Both the position numbers and the translations under genes were made by a program. The notes beneath the pieces were generated by a model. That model searched no databases, was not told the origin of the DNA, and was given only the letters and a program-made list of their open reading frames with translations. A stretch of 64,000 bases of DNA. It comes from an uncultured Bacteroidota bacterium (lineage in GTDB: Bacteria; Bacteroidota; Bacteroidia; Flavobacteriales; Flavobacteriaceae). Position 1 is the stretch's first letter. Every line of letters begins with the position of its first letter. Of this stretch, positions 1 through 8,797 are shown one piece after another. The stretch spans positions 1-64,000 of the forward strand of contig CABXUS010000002.1 in assembly GCA_902515405.1 (NCBI GenBank). The letters run 5' to 3'.

Positions 1-2027
1 TCAATTTCACTAGCTCCTTTATTTACAAGTGAAAAATCATCTAAATAATAATCTACACCAACATTATCAACAACAGGGGGTCCTTTAATAAAAAAGTAAC
101 TATTATTATCCATTGCAGTGTGATTATAATCTTCAACTGTTATAAGAGTCCATTTATCGTCGTATACCTGAATAGGGGAAGTAAGATTAGTCGATGTAAC
201 ATTGCTACCAACAATTTTTCTAAGTAATATTTGTGCGGTACCAGATTCACCCTCAGGTAATTTTACATATATATAAAGGGTGTATGAATTACCAACGTCA
301 AGTTTATCAATAATGAATTTTGCACTGTGAAAATTTTTAGTTCTACCAAAAATTTTTAAACTTTGATTTCCTGTTCTAAATTCATCACTAGTCAATATGA
401 CATCATTATTATCTGTCGATGTTGACCAAGCTGACCAGCCAGATAATGAATTCTCAAAACTTGTATACGAAATTGCATTTTCAGGAAGCTGAGGACGTAT
501 GTTTCCAAGAATATCAGTAATAGGTGTGTTTTCTTGATCCCCAGTATTTATTGCTGGAGAATTTACGTTCAAACTAAAATCAGTTGATGACATATCAATT
601 GGACCATCTACTTTTGGAGGGGCACTTTTAAAATAAATAGGATCTTGAAAATTGTTTGAATTAAAATTAACGTCTGTAATAATTTGATTATTATCTTTTA
701 CCCAGTTATGTATCACATAATTGCCAGATGAATTTGTATAGCCTGGCAATTTACCATTTACATAAATATTATTTTTTGCTTCTCTGATTGTTCCATCATC
801 CTCTTGATTTAGAAGTTGCATTGCAAAAAAATCATACTCTCTTGTAACAATTATATTATTAACTACCCTAACATTTTTAAAAATATTGGCTTTGATTCCA
901 GCTACTTTTTGACCCCTATGTGGTGGATTGTTTTCTTGATTTACTGAAATATCCTGGATTATTTCATGAACACCATTAAAATAAACTGTGTTGTTTCTTA
1001 TTAAAGCTGAACTTCCCTTTGATCTATCAAAGTTAATTCCGTTTTTTCCATTATTAACACATAAGTTGTTTTCAAATAAAAAAGTTCCATAATAATCATC
1101 GTCACTACGAGTTACATAAAGCCCTTGCCCATCTAGAATAGTTGAATAGTCTGCATTTCCATAATTTCCACTTGGTGGACTACCATTTGGAGGAATTTGG
1201 CCAGCAGTCATATAAAAAGGTATACGATTCCAGTTGTTATATACAGTGTTTCCTCTAATTATCATTTTAATATCATTATTATTATCAGTGCTAATTTGAG
1301 CTTTTGATTCAGCAAAAACTATTGCACTTGATGCATTAGAAGTCCACCAAGTTGTATTATATACGGTATTATTTTCAATTGTTATATGGTCGCTATCATT
1401 AAACCTTATGCCTGAACCTGTAGTGTGATGAACTATATTATTTCTAATAATTATGTGATGTTGAAGAAAGTCTTGACTAAAACCACCCCAAATACCAAAT
1501 CCTGAAAAAAAACTATGATTATAATTTAATCCCTCTTGATCACATTTAACTTTCCATTTTCTATCTGTAATTGCTTTATCATAGTTAGTAGATGCTGCAG
1601 GACCTTCTATTTCAAATCCTTCAATTATTAGATAACTTTGAGGTCCATTAATTAATATTCCTCCTCGACCATCAAATTGAATTTTTGGTTTATGACCTGG
1701 AAGATTTCTAATTGTAATATAATTTCCCTCAGTTCCAGATTTACCAATAATAACAGCTGGAGGGTTATTCATGTTTTTACTCAATGACCCATCTGATTCA
1801 TGTGGATCTGCACTACCAAATCCTTCATTATTATATAACCCATCCATAACATAAATAGTACCACCCGGCTGAATATTATTAAGTGCTCTGGCGATTGTTA
1901 GGAATGGTGTGCTTTGTGATGTTCCAGAATTAGTGTTATCTCCTATCGAGCTTGACACGTAGTAATTTTCTTGTGAATTATTAGAAAGGCATACAAGAAA
2001 AATAAAAGTAGAAAACAGTATTCGCAC
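1..2027 (-). CDS. Secreted parallel beta-helix protein with C-terminal carbohydrate-binding-like domain (3' end outside window)
   Basis: The reading frame runs open from a GTG at 2027 to the window edge, giving 675 codons with no stop. Residues 1-19 form a signal peptide (MRILFSTFIFLVCLSNN, then SQE). From about 20 to 485 the chain is rich in short Asn/Ile/Val/Gly repeats of the form IIIRNNIV, ITIENNTVY, FLFENNLCVNNG, typical of right-handed parallel beta-helix (pectate-lyase-like) folds. It closes with an AINTGD...DILGNIRP segment common at the end of such domains. From about 515 a new domain begins (SYTSFENSLSGWSAW) that looks like a CBM4/9-type jelly roll. A role in binding or cutting a polysaccharide outside the cell is inferred; no catalytic residues were identified. 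The GTG is chosen because it directly precedes the signal peptide. A terminator hairpin lies just upstream, so the gene is probably its own unit. Confidence 0.75.
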   Translation of the reverse strand, partial: MRILFSTFIFLVCLSNNSQENYYVSSSIGDNTNSGTSQSTPFLTIARALNNIQPGGTIYVMDGLYNNEGFGSADPHESDGSLSKNMNNPPAVIIGKSGTEGNYITIRNLPGHKPKIQFDGRGGILINGPQSYLIIEGFEIEGPAASTNYDKAITDRKWKVKCDQEGLNYNHSFFSGFGIWGGFSQDFLQHHIIIRNNIVHHTTGSGIRFNDSDHITIENNTVYNTTWWTSNASSAIVFAESKAQISTDNNNDIKMIIRGNTVYNNWNRIPFYMTAGQIPPNGSPPSGNYGNADYSTILDGQGLYVTRSDDDYYGTFLFENNLCVNNGKNGINFDRSKGSSALIRNNTVYFNGVHEIIQDISVNQENNPPHRGQKVAGIKANIFKNVRVVNNIIVTREYDFFAMQLLNQEDDGTIREAKNNIYVNGKLPGYTNSSGNYVIHNWVKDNNQIITDVNFNSNNFQDPIYFKSAPPKVDGPIDMSSTDFSLNVNSPAINTGDQENTPITDILGNIRPQLPENAISYTSFENSLSGWSAWSTSTDNNDVILTSDEFRTGNQSLKIFGRTKNFHSAKFIIDKLDVGNSYTLYIYVKLPEGESGTAQILLRKIVGSNVTSTNLTSPIQVYDDKWTLITVEDYNHTAMDNNSYFFIKGPPVVDNVGVDYYLDDFSLVNKGASEI

Positions 2028-2039
2028 AACTAAAAATAA

Positions 2040-2066
2040 AAAAACCCGCTGATAAAACGGGTTTTT
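2040..2066. terminator. Bidirectional-looking intrinsic terminator after the SPFH gene
   Basis: A 9-bp stem (AAAAACCCG pairing with CGGGTTTTT) encloses a 9-nt loop. A run of seven U follows on the minus strand and five on the plus strand. It lies 22 bases past the stop of the minus-strand SPFH gene and so probably ends the lpxD-to-SPFH operon. It is only 12 bases upstream of the GTG of the next minus-strand gene. Confidence 0.75.
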
Positions 2067-2087
2067 ATTAGATATTTATATAAATAA

Positions 2088-2906
2088 TTATTGATTTCCA
2101 AGAATAATTGGTAGTCCATCAGCTCCGGATCCAATAATTACTGTTTTTGTATTAGGAGATTTTGACAATTCTAAAGTAGCCTCAATACCCTTGTCTCTTA
2201 ATATGTTTGTAGTCAAAGAACTATTAAGTATTCTGTTTGCATTTGCTTTACCTTCAGCATCAATCTTTAATTTTTCTGCTTCTTGTCTAGCTTTCTCTAA
2301 TCTAAAGACATACTCCAACGACTCTTGCTCTTGCGTTAACTTTCTTTCAATAGCTGCTTTAATATTTGCAGGAAGAGTAACATCTCTTACCAGAACAGAA
2401 TTAATTTGAACATGTTGAGCATCTACGTCTGAGCCTAACTGTTCGTAAATTTCATTTTGAATTGCATCTCTCTTAGTTGAGTAGAGTTGTTCTGGAGTAT
2501 ACTTACCTACAACACTTCTTGCAACTGCTCTTAATGATGGAATAATCACAACATTCAAGTAATTTGAACCTTTGGTTTGGTGCAGAAGACCAAGTTCAGC
2601 TATTTTTGGTTGATAAAGCACTGAAATATCAAGAGATATATCTAAACCATTAGATGATAAAACCTGCATCTTACTTTCAAACACTTCTTGTTGCTTAACA
2701 TTATAGATGTAAACTTTATTCCATGGCATTACAATGTTTAAACCTTCACCTAATGGTGGTTCGTCAGTAACAACACCGCCTCCAAAAGTCTTAAACAAAA
2801 CTCCAGCTTCACCATATCCAATATTTACAAATGTTTTAACAGCAAAGACAAATATTACTAAGGCACCTATTAATGCCGGCAATCCAATTTTAGTGTATTT
2901 TTCCAT
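2088..2906 (-). CDS. SPFH/prohibitin family membrane protein
   Basis: This 272-residue protein has one N-terminal membrane segment (about residues 8-28). An SPFH/Band-7 domain follows (about 30-200, including GEAGVLFKTFGG and the segment VLVRDVTLPANIKAAIE). A charged, helical coiled-coil stretch rich in Glu/Lys/Ala (about 190-235) comes before a short C-terminal tail. Length and layout fit bacterial prohibitin homologues, which form large membrane-bound rings and are linked to membrane organisation and protease control. It is the last gene of the minus-strand lipid A/fatty-acid cluster, 15 bases after fabG and followed by a terminator. The substrate or partner cannot be told from sequence. 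Confidence 0.85.
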   Translation of the reverse strand: MEKYTKIGLPALIGALVIFVFAVKTFVNIGYGEAGVLFKTFGGGVVTDEPPLGEGLNIVMPWNKVYIYNVKQQEVFESKMQVLSSNGLDISLDISVLYQPKIAELGLLHQTKGSNYLNVVIIPSLRAVARSVVGKYTPEQLYSTKRDAIQNEIYEQLGSDVDAQHVQINSVLVRDVTLPANIKAAIERKLTQEQESLEYVFRLEKARQEAEKLKIDAEGKANANRILNSSLTTNILRDKGIEATLELSKSPNTKTVIIGSGADGLPIILGNQ

Positions 2907-2921
2907 ATTTATTTAATTTAT

Positions 2922-3668
2922 TTAAGTTAAAAGACCGCCATCAACATTGATAACCTGTCCTGTTATGTAATTTGACAAATCTGATGCCAAAAATAAACAT
3001 AAGTTAGCAACATCATTTGATTCACCTGGTCTCTTGAGAGGAATATTTTTGGTCCACTCATCAATAATTGATTCAGACAAGTTGTCAGTCATTTCAGTTC
3101 TGATAAAACCTGGAGCTATAACATTACATCTTATATTTCTTGATCCAAGTTCTAAAGCAATGGATTTTGAAAAACCAATAATACCAGCTTTTGATGCAGC
3201 ATAATTAGATTGACCAGCATTACCTTTAACCCCAACAACAGAACTCATGTTTATGATGCTACCATTTCTATTTTTCAAGAAAACTCTTTGAGTAGCTTTT
3301 GTCATATTAAAAACTGATTTAAGGTTAACCTTAATAACTTTATCAAAATCTTGTTCATTCATTCTCAGTAACAAATTATCTTTTGTAATACCAGCATTAT
3401 TTATTAAAACATCTAACGTTTCAAAATCATTTAAAAAACTTTCAACCAATTTTTCGCATTCTTCTAATAATGAAGCATCGCTTCTATATGAAATACATTT
3501 TGTTGAATTATTGTTTAATCCTTTAGAAATTTTATTAGCTGCATCTTCAGATGAAGAATATGTAAATCCAACATTAGCTCCATTTTTGATTAAAATCTTA
3601 ACTATTGATTTACCAATTCCTCTACTTCCACCAGTTATTAAAATATTTTTTCCTTTGAGCAAACTCAT
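2922..3668 (-). CDS. fabG: 3-oxoacyl-[acyl-carrier-protein] reductase
   Basis: FabG reduces 3-oxoacyl-ACP to 3-hydroxyacyl-ACP with NADPH in fatty-acid elongation. The 248-residue chain is a complete short-chain dehydrogenase. The cofactor loop TGGSRGIG lies at residues 12-19, an NNAG motif near 90-93, the catalytic Ser at about 142, and the YAASK motif gives Tyr156 and Lys160. The start chosen is the ATG at 3668, one base after the sucD stop. An earlier in-frame start at 3680 would overlap sucD and add four residues outside the family pattern. Neighbouring lpxC/fabZ and lpxA use 3-hydroxyacyl-ACP, so the operon links fatty-acid supply with lipid A synthesis. Confidence 0.92.
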   Translation of the reverse strand: MSLLKGKNILITGGSRGIGKSIVKILIKNGANVGFTYSSSEDAANKISKGLNNNSTKCISYRSDASLLEECEKLVESFLNDFETLDVLINNAGITKDNLLLRMNEQDFDKVIKVNLKSVFNMTKATQRVFLKNRNGSIINMSSVVGVKGNAGQSNYAASKAGIIGFSKSIALELGSRNIRCNVIAPGFIRTEMTDNLSESIIDEWTKNIPLKRPGESNDVANLCLFLASDLSNYITGQVINVDGGLLT

Positions 3669-3669
3669 G

Positions 3670-4542
3670 TTAAGTAACATATTTTTTTACAAATTTACCA
3701 ATCTCTGCTGGAGAATCAACGACATGAACACCACATTTTTTAAGAATACTTTTTTTAGCAGAAGCGGTATCATCTTTTCCACCAACAATTGCTCCAGCAT
3801 GCCCCATAGTTCTTCCTTTTGGAGCAGTTTCGCCAGCTATAAAGCCAATCACCGGTTTTTTAATTTTTGATTCTTTAATCCATTTTGCAGCATTATTCTC
3901 TAACTGACCTCCAATTTCCCCAATCATAACAACACAATCAGTTTCATTGTCATTAAAAAACAACTCAACAGCATCTTTAACATTTGTTCCAATTATTGGG
4001 TCACCCCCAATCCCTATTGCAGTTGAAATTCCAAAACCCACTTTCGATATCTGATCTGCTGCTTCATAAGTCAAAGTTCCGGATTTTGAAACTAACCCTA
4101 CTCTTCCTTTTTTAAATACAAATCCTGGCATAATACCAACTTTAGCTTCATCGGGTGTTATAATTCCTGGACAATTAGGTCCAACGAGAGTACAATCTTT
4201 ATTTTTAAGGTAACTGTTAACTTTAACCATGTCAGAAACAGGAATACCCTCTGTTATACATATAATTACTTTAATTCCTGCATCAATAGATTCAATGATC
4301 GCATCAGCGGCAAAACCTGCAGGTACAAAAATTATAGATGTATTAGCGTTTGTGTTTATTACAGCTTTTTCAACAGTATTGAAAACCGGCTTATCTAAAT
4401 GTTTCATTCCACCTTTTCCTGGTGTGACTCCGCCAACAATATTAGTTCCATAATTAATCATTTGTTCAGAATGAAAAGTTCCTTCAGACCCCGTAAAGCC
4501 TTGAACTATAATTTTAGATTCTTTATTTACCAGTATACTCAT
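3670..4542 (-). CDS. sucD: Succinyl-CoA synthetase, alpha subunit
   Basis: SucD with SucC interconverts succinyl-CoA and succinate with substrate-level phosphorylation in the TCA cycle. At 290 residues it has the family length. The N-terminal CoA-binding domain carries [15 protein letters not shown]. The segment [10 protein letters not shown] is at about 121-130, and the phosphorylated histidine lies in [11 protein letters not shown] (His248, matching His246 of the E. coli protein). The beta subunit sucC is not next to it and not in this window. The gene sits 2 bases after efp and is followed directly by fabG, so it is probably co-transcribed with the lipid A genes. Confidence 0.95.
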   Translation of the reverse strand: MSILVNKESKIIVQGFTGSEGTFHSEQMINYGTNIVGGVTPGKGGMKHLDKPVFNTVEKAVINTNANTSIIFVPAGFAADAIIESIDAGIKVIICITEGIPVSDMVKVNSYLKNKDCTLVGPNCPGIITPDEAKVGIMPGFVFKKGRVGLVSKSGTLTYEAADQISKVGFGISTAIGIGGDPIIGTNVKDAVELFFNDNETDCVVMIGEIGGQLENNAAKWIKESKIKKPVIGFIAGETAPKGRTMGHAGAIVGGKDDTASAKKSILKKCGVHVVDSPAEIGKFVKKYVT

Positions 4543-4544
4543 TT

Positions 4545-5111
4545 TTATTCTTTATTTCTTTCTAAGTATATACCTTTATCAGTATCAACTTTAATTTTAT
4601 CCCCCTTATTAATAAAAAGTGGAACATTTATTTTAACACCAGTTTCTAATTTTGCAATTTTTGTTGCATTTGTTGCTGTATTTCCTTTTACACCTGGTTC
4701 AGATTCAACAACTTCTAAAATAACATTTTGAGGCATATCTACAGTTAAAATATTAGAGTTTTCTGAATTGATAATAATAGTTACTGTAGCACCCTCTTTT
4801 AAAAATGAGTCAGATTCAATTTGAGATTTATTAACCTCAATTTGATTATAGTCCTCATTATTCATAAAATGGTAGGTATCACCATCCTTGTAAAGAAATT
4901 GATATTTTCTATTTTCAACTCTAACATCATCAATTTTATGACCTGCAGAAAAAGTATTATCAACAACTTTTCCAGTTGAAACACTTTTTAGTTTTGTTCT
5001 TACAAAAGCAGGTCCTTTCCCTGGTTTAACATGAAGGAATTCAATGATTTTATATATATCATTTGAATATTTAATACACAATCCTTTTTTAATATCAGAT
5101 GTACTTATCAT
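4545..5111 (-). CDS. efp: Translation elongation factor P
   Basis: EF-P binds between the P and E sites of the ribosome and relieves stalling at polyproline stretches. The 188-residue chain shows the three-beta-barrel EF-P layout. The modification loop is [17 protein letters not shown], with Lys32 at the tip position. The last domain has the segment [22 protein letters not shown]. No epmA/epmB-type modification genes are nearby, so the state of Lys32 is unknown. It lies 5 bases downstream of lpxA in the minus-strand operon. Confidence 0.95.
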   Translation of the reverse strand: MISTSDIKKGLCIKYSNDIYKIIEFLHVKPGKGPAFVRTKLKSVSTGKVVDNTFSAGHKIDDVRVENRKYQFLYKDGDTYHFMNNEDYNQIEVNKSQIESDSFLKEGATVTIIINSENSNILTVDMPQNVILEVVESEPGVKGNTATNATKIAKLETGVKINVPLFINKGDKIKVDTDKGIYLERNKE

Positions 5112-5116
5112 TTTAT

Positions 5117-5899
5117 TTAGTTTTGAATATATCCTTTCATTATTCCTCTTTGAGAATTCTTAATAAACATTAATATTTCATCTCTATCTTTAGTAGCTTC
5201 AACTTCCGCCTCTATTATATTAATAGCTTGCGAATTATTATATTTTTTCTGAAATAAAATTCTATAAATATTTTGAATGTCTTTAATGGTTTTTGAATCG
5301 AAACCTCTTCTTCTTAATCCTACAGAATTTATACCAACATAAGATAGTGGCTCGCGAGCAGCTTTTACAAATGGTGGAATATCTTTTCTAACAAGCGAAC
5401 CGCCTGCAATAAAAGCATGTCTACCAATATTACAAAACTGATGAACTGCAACCATACCTGCAAGAATTACATAGTCTTGAACTGTTACATGTCCTGCAAG
5501 TGTAGAATTATTAGAAAAAATAGAATTATCACCTACTTTACAATCATGGGCAATATGGCAATAAGCCATTATTAAACAATTTTTTCCAATTTCTGTTTTT
5601 TTTCTCCAGTTAGTTCCTCTATTTATAGTAACACATTCTCTAATTACTGTATTATCTCCAATGATAGCAGTTGTTTCTTCACCATTAAATTTTAAATCTT
5701 GTGGGACTGCAGATATAACAGCTCCAGGGAAAATGGAACAATTTTTTCCAATTCTTGCACCTTCCATAATTGTTACATTGGAGCCTATCCATGTTCCCTC
5801 TCCAATTACAACATCTTTAGCAATAGTCGTAAATGGCTCAATAACCACTGTTTTTGCAATCTTTGCTGCAGGGTGTACATATGATAATGGTTGATTCAT
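5117..5899 (-). CDS. lpxA: Acyl-ACP--UDP-N-acetylglucosamine O-acyltransferase
   Basis: LpxA transfers a 3-hydroxyacyl chain from ACP to UDP-GlcNAc, the first step of lipid A synthesis. The 260-residue protein has left-handed beta-helix hexapeptide repeats (VVIGEGTWIGSNVTI, CKVGDNSIF) over about residues 8-190 and a helical C-terminus with the family segment GLRRRGF. The catalytic histidine is His118 in IAHDC, equivalent to His125 of the E. coli enzyme. It follows the lpxC/fabZ fusion by 6 bases, so consecutive steps of the pathway are encoded together. Confidence 0.95.
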   Translation of the reverse strand: MNQPLSYVHPAAKIAKTVVIEPFTTIAKDVVIGEGTWIGSNVTIMEGARIGKNCSIFPGAVISAVPQDLKFNGEETTAIIGDNTVIRECVTINRGTNWRKKTEIGKNCLIMAYCHIAHDCKVGDNSIFSNNSTLAGHVTVQDYVILAGMVAVHQFCNIGRHAFIAGGSLVRKDIPPFVKAAREPLSYVGINSVGLRRRGFDSKTIKDIQNIYRILFQKKYNNSQAINIIEAEVEATKDRDEILMFIKNSQRGIMKGYIQN

Positions 5900-5905
5900 C
5901 TATTT

Positions 5906-7294
5906 TTATTTTTTAATAATTTTTGCTTTCATTTCAGCTTCTGTTGTTAACTCACCATCAACATAAGCTCTAGCTCTCATATGACTAATACCTCTTCTGA
6001 TTGGAGACAATAATTCTAATTCAAAAATTAAAGTATCACCGGGCTCTACCGGTCGTTTAAATTTAGCGTTTTCTATTCTACCAAAAAAAGTTAAATAGTT
6101 TTCTGGATCAGGAAAAGTACTAAGAACTAAAACTCCACCAACTTGGGCCATAGCCTCAATCTGTAACACACCTGGCATTACAGGTCTTCCAGGAAAATGA
6201 CCTTTGAAGTAAGATTCATCAGGGGATACATACTTTAACCCTACAATAGAACTATCTGTAATTTCGAGGATTTTGTCAATAAAAAGAAAAGGGTGTCTGT
6301 GGGGTAAAATCTTCATAATTTTCTCAGCATCCATTATTGCCTTGTCATTATATTCAAACATTTTGCTTTCAAGCTTATCTTCCTTTTCTATCAGATTAGC
6401 AATTTTATTTGCGAATTCAGTGTTAACAAAGTGTCCTGGTTTTTTTGCGATAACCTTACCTCTAATTCTTCTTCCAATTAAAGCTAAATCTCCCATAATG
6501 TCTAAAAGTTTATGCCTAGCAGCCTCGTTTGAGTAATGAAGGTTTAGATTATCCAGTATTCCATTTGACTTAACAGAAACTTTATCTTTATTAAATGCTT
6601 TTTTTAGTTTTTCCATAGTTTCGATTGATATTTTTTTATCTACATAAACTATTGCATTGTTAAGATCTCCACCCTTTATTAAATCATTTTCTAAAAGCAT
6701 TTCAATTTCATGAAGAAAACTAAATGTTCTTGCATTTGAAAAATCATCTTTAAAGTCTGAAAGTTTTGATAATGTGGCATTCTGGGTGCCTAAAACCTTA
6801 GTTTCATAATCAACCATAGCAGTTATCTGATAAGAATCAGAGGGAATTATTGTAATTTCACTTCCATTTTTAGAATCTTTGTAAGTAATAATATCTTTAA
6901 TTATATATTCTTTTCTCAAAGCATCAAGTTCTAGAACTCCAGCATTTTCCAAAGCGTCAACAAAATATTTTGATGAACCATCCATAATTGGAGGCTCCTC
7001 TGCGTTAATTTCAATTAAAACATTATCTATTTCTAAACCAACTAAAGCAGCAAGTACATGTTCAATTGTTTTTAATTTAACTCCATTCTTTTCCAAAGTT
7101 GTACCTCTCTGTGTGTTTATAACATATTTTGATAAAGCTTCAATTGATGGTGATCCATCCAAATCTAACCTTTTAAAAACATAACCTGTATCTGAATCAG
7201 CAGGCTTAAAAGACAGTTTAACATCTTTTCCTGTATGAATACCTACACCTTCGAGTGAAACTAAAGATTTTATTGTAGTTTGTTTATTACTCAT
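5906..7294 (-). CDS. lpxC/fabZ: Bifunctional UDP-3-O-acyl-GlcNAc deacetylase / 3-hydroxyacyl-ACP dehydratase
   Basis: One 462-residue chain joins LpxC (about 1-305) and FabZ (about 315-462). LpxC is the zinc-dependent, committed step of lipid A synthesis: the metal ligands are visible as His79 (TIEHVLAAL), His261 and Asp265 (RHKLLDIMGD), and the catalytic PGH histidine is His288. FabZ dehydrates 3-hydroxyacyl-ACP: its active-site pair is His366 (GHFPGRPVMPG) and Glu380 (LQIEAMAQ). The fusion is known in Bacteroidota and may balance lipid A against fatty-acid elongation, which compete for the same substrate. It overlaps lpxD by 8 bases, suggesting translational coupling. Confidence 0.95.
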   Translation of the reverse strand: MSNKQTTIKSLVSLEGVGIHTGKDVKLSFKPADSDTGYVFKRLDLDGSPSIEALSKYVINTQRGTTLEKNGVKLKTIEHVLAALVGLEIDNVLIEINAEEPPIMDGSSKYFVDALENAGVLELDALRKEYIIKDIITYKDSKNGSEITIIPSDSYQITAMVDYETKVLGTQNATLSKLSDFKDDFSNARTFSFLHEIEMLLENDLIKGGDLNNAIVYVDKKISIETMEKLKKAFNKDKVSVKSNGILDNLNLHYSNEAARHKLLDIMGDLALIGRRIRGKVIAKKPGHFVNTEFANKIANLIEKEDKLESKMFEYNDKAIMDAEKIMKILPHRHPFLFIDKILEITDSSIVGLKYVSPDESYFKGHFPGRPVMPGVLQIEAMAQVGGVLVLSTFPDPENYLTFFGRIENAKFKRPVEPGDTLIFELELLSPIRRGISHMRARAYVDGELTTEAEMKAKIIKK

Positions 7295-8309
7295 TTTCTT
7301 TTTTCATTAACCTATTAATGAAGTTCATAATTTTTGGAAAATTCTTAAAATGAACATATGATTTATTGTAATCTCTATAATTAAATGCAGGATAACCCAT
7401 AATTACAGAGTCATCTTCTATATTTTTTAAAACACCAGACTTTGCCTGCATTTGAACTCGGTCTCCTATTTTGAGGTGTCCAGATATACCAACTTGACCT
7501 CCTATTAAACAATCATCTCCAATAATTGTAGAGCCAGCAACACCAACTTGTGCTGCTATACAAGTATTATTTCCTACTACTACATTGTGAGCAATCTGCA
7601 CAAGGTTATCAATTTTAACACCAGACTTTAAAATTGTTGAACCTATCGTAGCTCTATCAATTGAACAATTTGAACCAATTTCAACATTATCTTCAATAAC
7701 AACATTGCCATTATGTATTACCTTTAAATTATTTCCTTTATCGTCTTTATTAAAACCAAAGCCATCTGATCCTATAACAGTACCTGAATGAATAATGCAA
7801 TTTTTACCAATAACTGTATTTCTGTAAAGCTTTACACCTGGATAAATAACACAATTATCACCAATTTTAACATTTTCTGAAATATGTACATGTGAATAAA
7901 TTTTAACATTATTTCCAATCAATACATTATTTTCTGCAATTGAATATTTTCCAAAATAAATATTTTTACCAACTTTTACATTAATTGAAATACTAGATTC
8001 ATTATCAATTCCTTGTTTAGAAACCTGTTGATTATTGAAATGCTCAAGTAAGGTAGAAAAAGCAAGGTTAGCATCTTCCACTCTTATCAGAGTTGGTTTA
8101 ACGGGCTCTCTTAATTCTAATGATTTATTTACAATTACAATGGATGCAGTTGATTTATATAAATACTCATTGTATTTAGGGTTTCCTAGAAATGAAAGAG
8201 AATTATTGTCTCCATTTTCAATTTTTGAAAGTTTATTTATTGTAGAATTATTATCACCTTCAACAACTCCATTAATTAATTCAGCAACTTCTTGTGCCTT
8301 TAAATCCAT
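7287..8309 (-). CDS. lpxD: UDP-3-O-acylglucosamine N-acyltransferase
   Basis: LpxD adds the second, N-linked 3-hydroxyacyl chain in lipid A synthesis. The 340-residue protein has an N-terminal uridine-binding domain (about 1-100) followed by left-handed beta-helix repeats (about 105-310). The catalytic-type histidine lies in IAHNVVVGNN. The N-terminus MDLKAQEVAELING matches the family start, so the ATG at 8309 is trusted. It is the first gene of the minus-strand operon reaching down to the SPFH gene. A perfect -7 box ends five bases upstream of the ATG, so the message may be nearly leaderless. Confidence 0.94.
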   Translation of the reverse strand: MDLKAQEVAELINGVVEGDNNSTINKLSKIENGDNNSLSFLGNPKYNEYLYKSTASIVIVNKSLELREPVKPTLIRVEDANLAFSTLLEHFNNQQVSKQGIDNESSISINVKVGKNIYFGKYSIAENNVLIGNNVKIYSHVHISENVKIGDNCVIYPGVKLYRNTVIGKNCIIHSGTVIGSDGFGFNKDDKGNNLKVIHNGNVVIEDNVEIGSNCSIDRATIGSTILKSGVKIDNLVQIAHNVVVGNNTCIAAQVGVAGSTIIGDDCLIGGQVGISGHLKIGDRVQMQAKSGVLKNIEDDSVIMGYPAFNYRDYNKSYVHFKNFPKIMNFINRLMKKENE

Positions 8310-8314
8310 GACCG

Positions 8315-8322
8315 CAAAAATA
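8315..8322 (-). promoter_or_regulatory. Candidate -7 promoter box for the lpxD operon
   Basis: Read on the minus strand the sequence is TATTTTTG, a perfect match to the Bacteroidota -7 consensus TAnnTTTG. Transcription would start within a few bases of the lpxD ATG at 8309. No clear TTG -33 element was found at the usual spacing. Confidence 0.45.
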
Positions 8323-8386
8323 TAAAAATTAATTTATTATATTCTGAGGAAAGTCTTTCCTTTGCAATTATAATTAAATATAAATC

Positions 8387-8797
8387 ATGACTTTCTCATA
8401 CTCTTTAAGTGAAATTGATAAGGCTTCAGATTTTATTTTTAATAAAATAAAGTATAAAACTATTTTTTTTAGAGGGGATCTGGGTTCTGGTAAAACCACA
8501 TTAATTAAAAATCTCTGTTTTAAAATTGGATCAAAAGAAAACATATCAAGTCCAACTTTTCCAATTCTAAATATCTATAAATATGATGAACAAAATATTT
8601 ATCATGCAGACTTGTATAGGATTAATAATTTAAAAGATTTAAATGAAATTGGATTCTTTGATATTTTTAATCAAAAATCTTGGGTGTTTGTTGAATGGCC
8701 TGATATAATAATTAATATTATTGACTCACCTTACTCAATAGTTAAAATATCCAATGAAGGAAAACAAAAAAGAAAACTTTCAATTAAAAACTCATGA
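8387..8797 (+). CDS. tsaE: tRNA threonylcarbamoyladenosine biosynthesis ATPase TsaE
   Basis: TsaE is the ATPase that works with TsaD and TsaB to make t6A37 in ANN-decoding tRNAs. The 136-residue chain has the P-loop GDLGSGKTT at about residues 30-38, the family SSPTF segment near 55, HADLYR in the middle, and FVEWPD where the family has its EW motif. TsaD is encoded about 50 kb away in the same window (58633-59637). The gene is transcribed divergently from lpxD across about 80 bases and overlaps the next gene by 4 bases (ATGA). Confidence 0.93.
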   Translation: MTFSYSLSEIDKASDFIFNKIKYKTIFFRGDLGSGKTTLIKNLCFKIGSKENISSPTFPILNIYKYDEQNIYHADLYRINNLKDLNEIGFFDIFNQKSWVFVEWPDIIINIIDSPYSIVKISNEGKQKRKLSIKNS

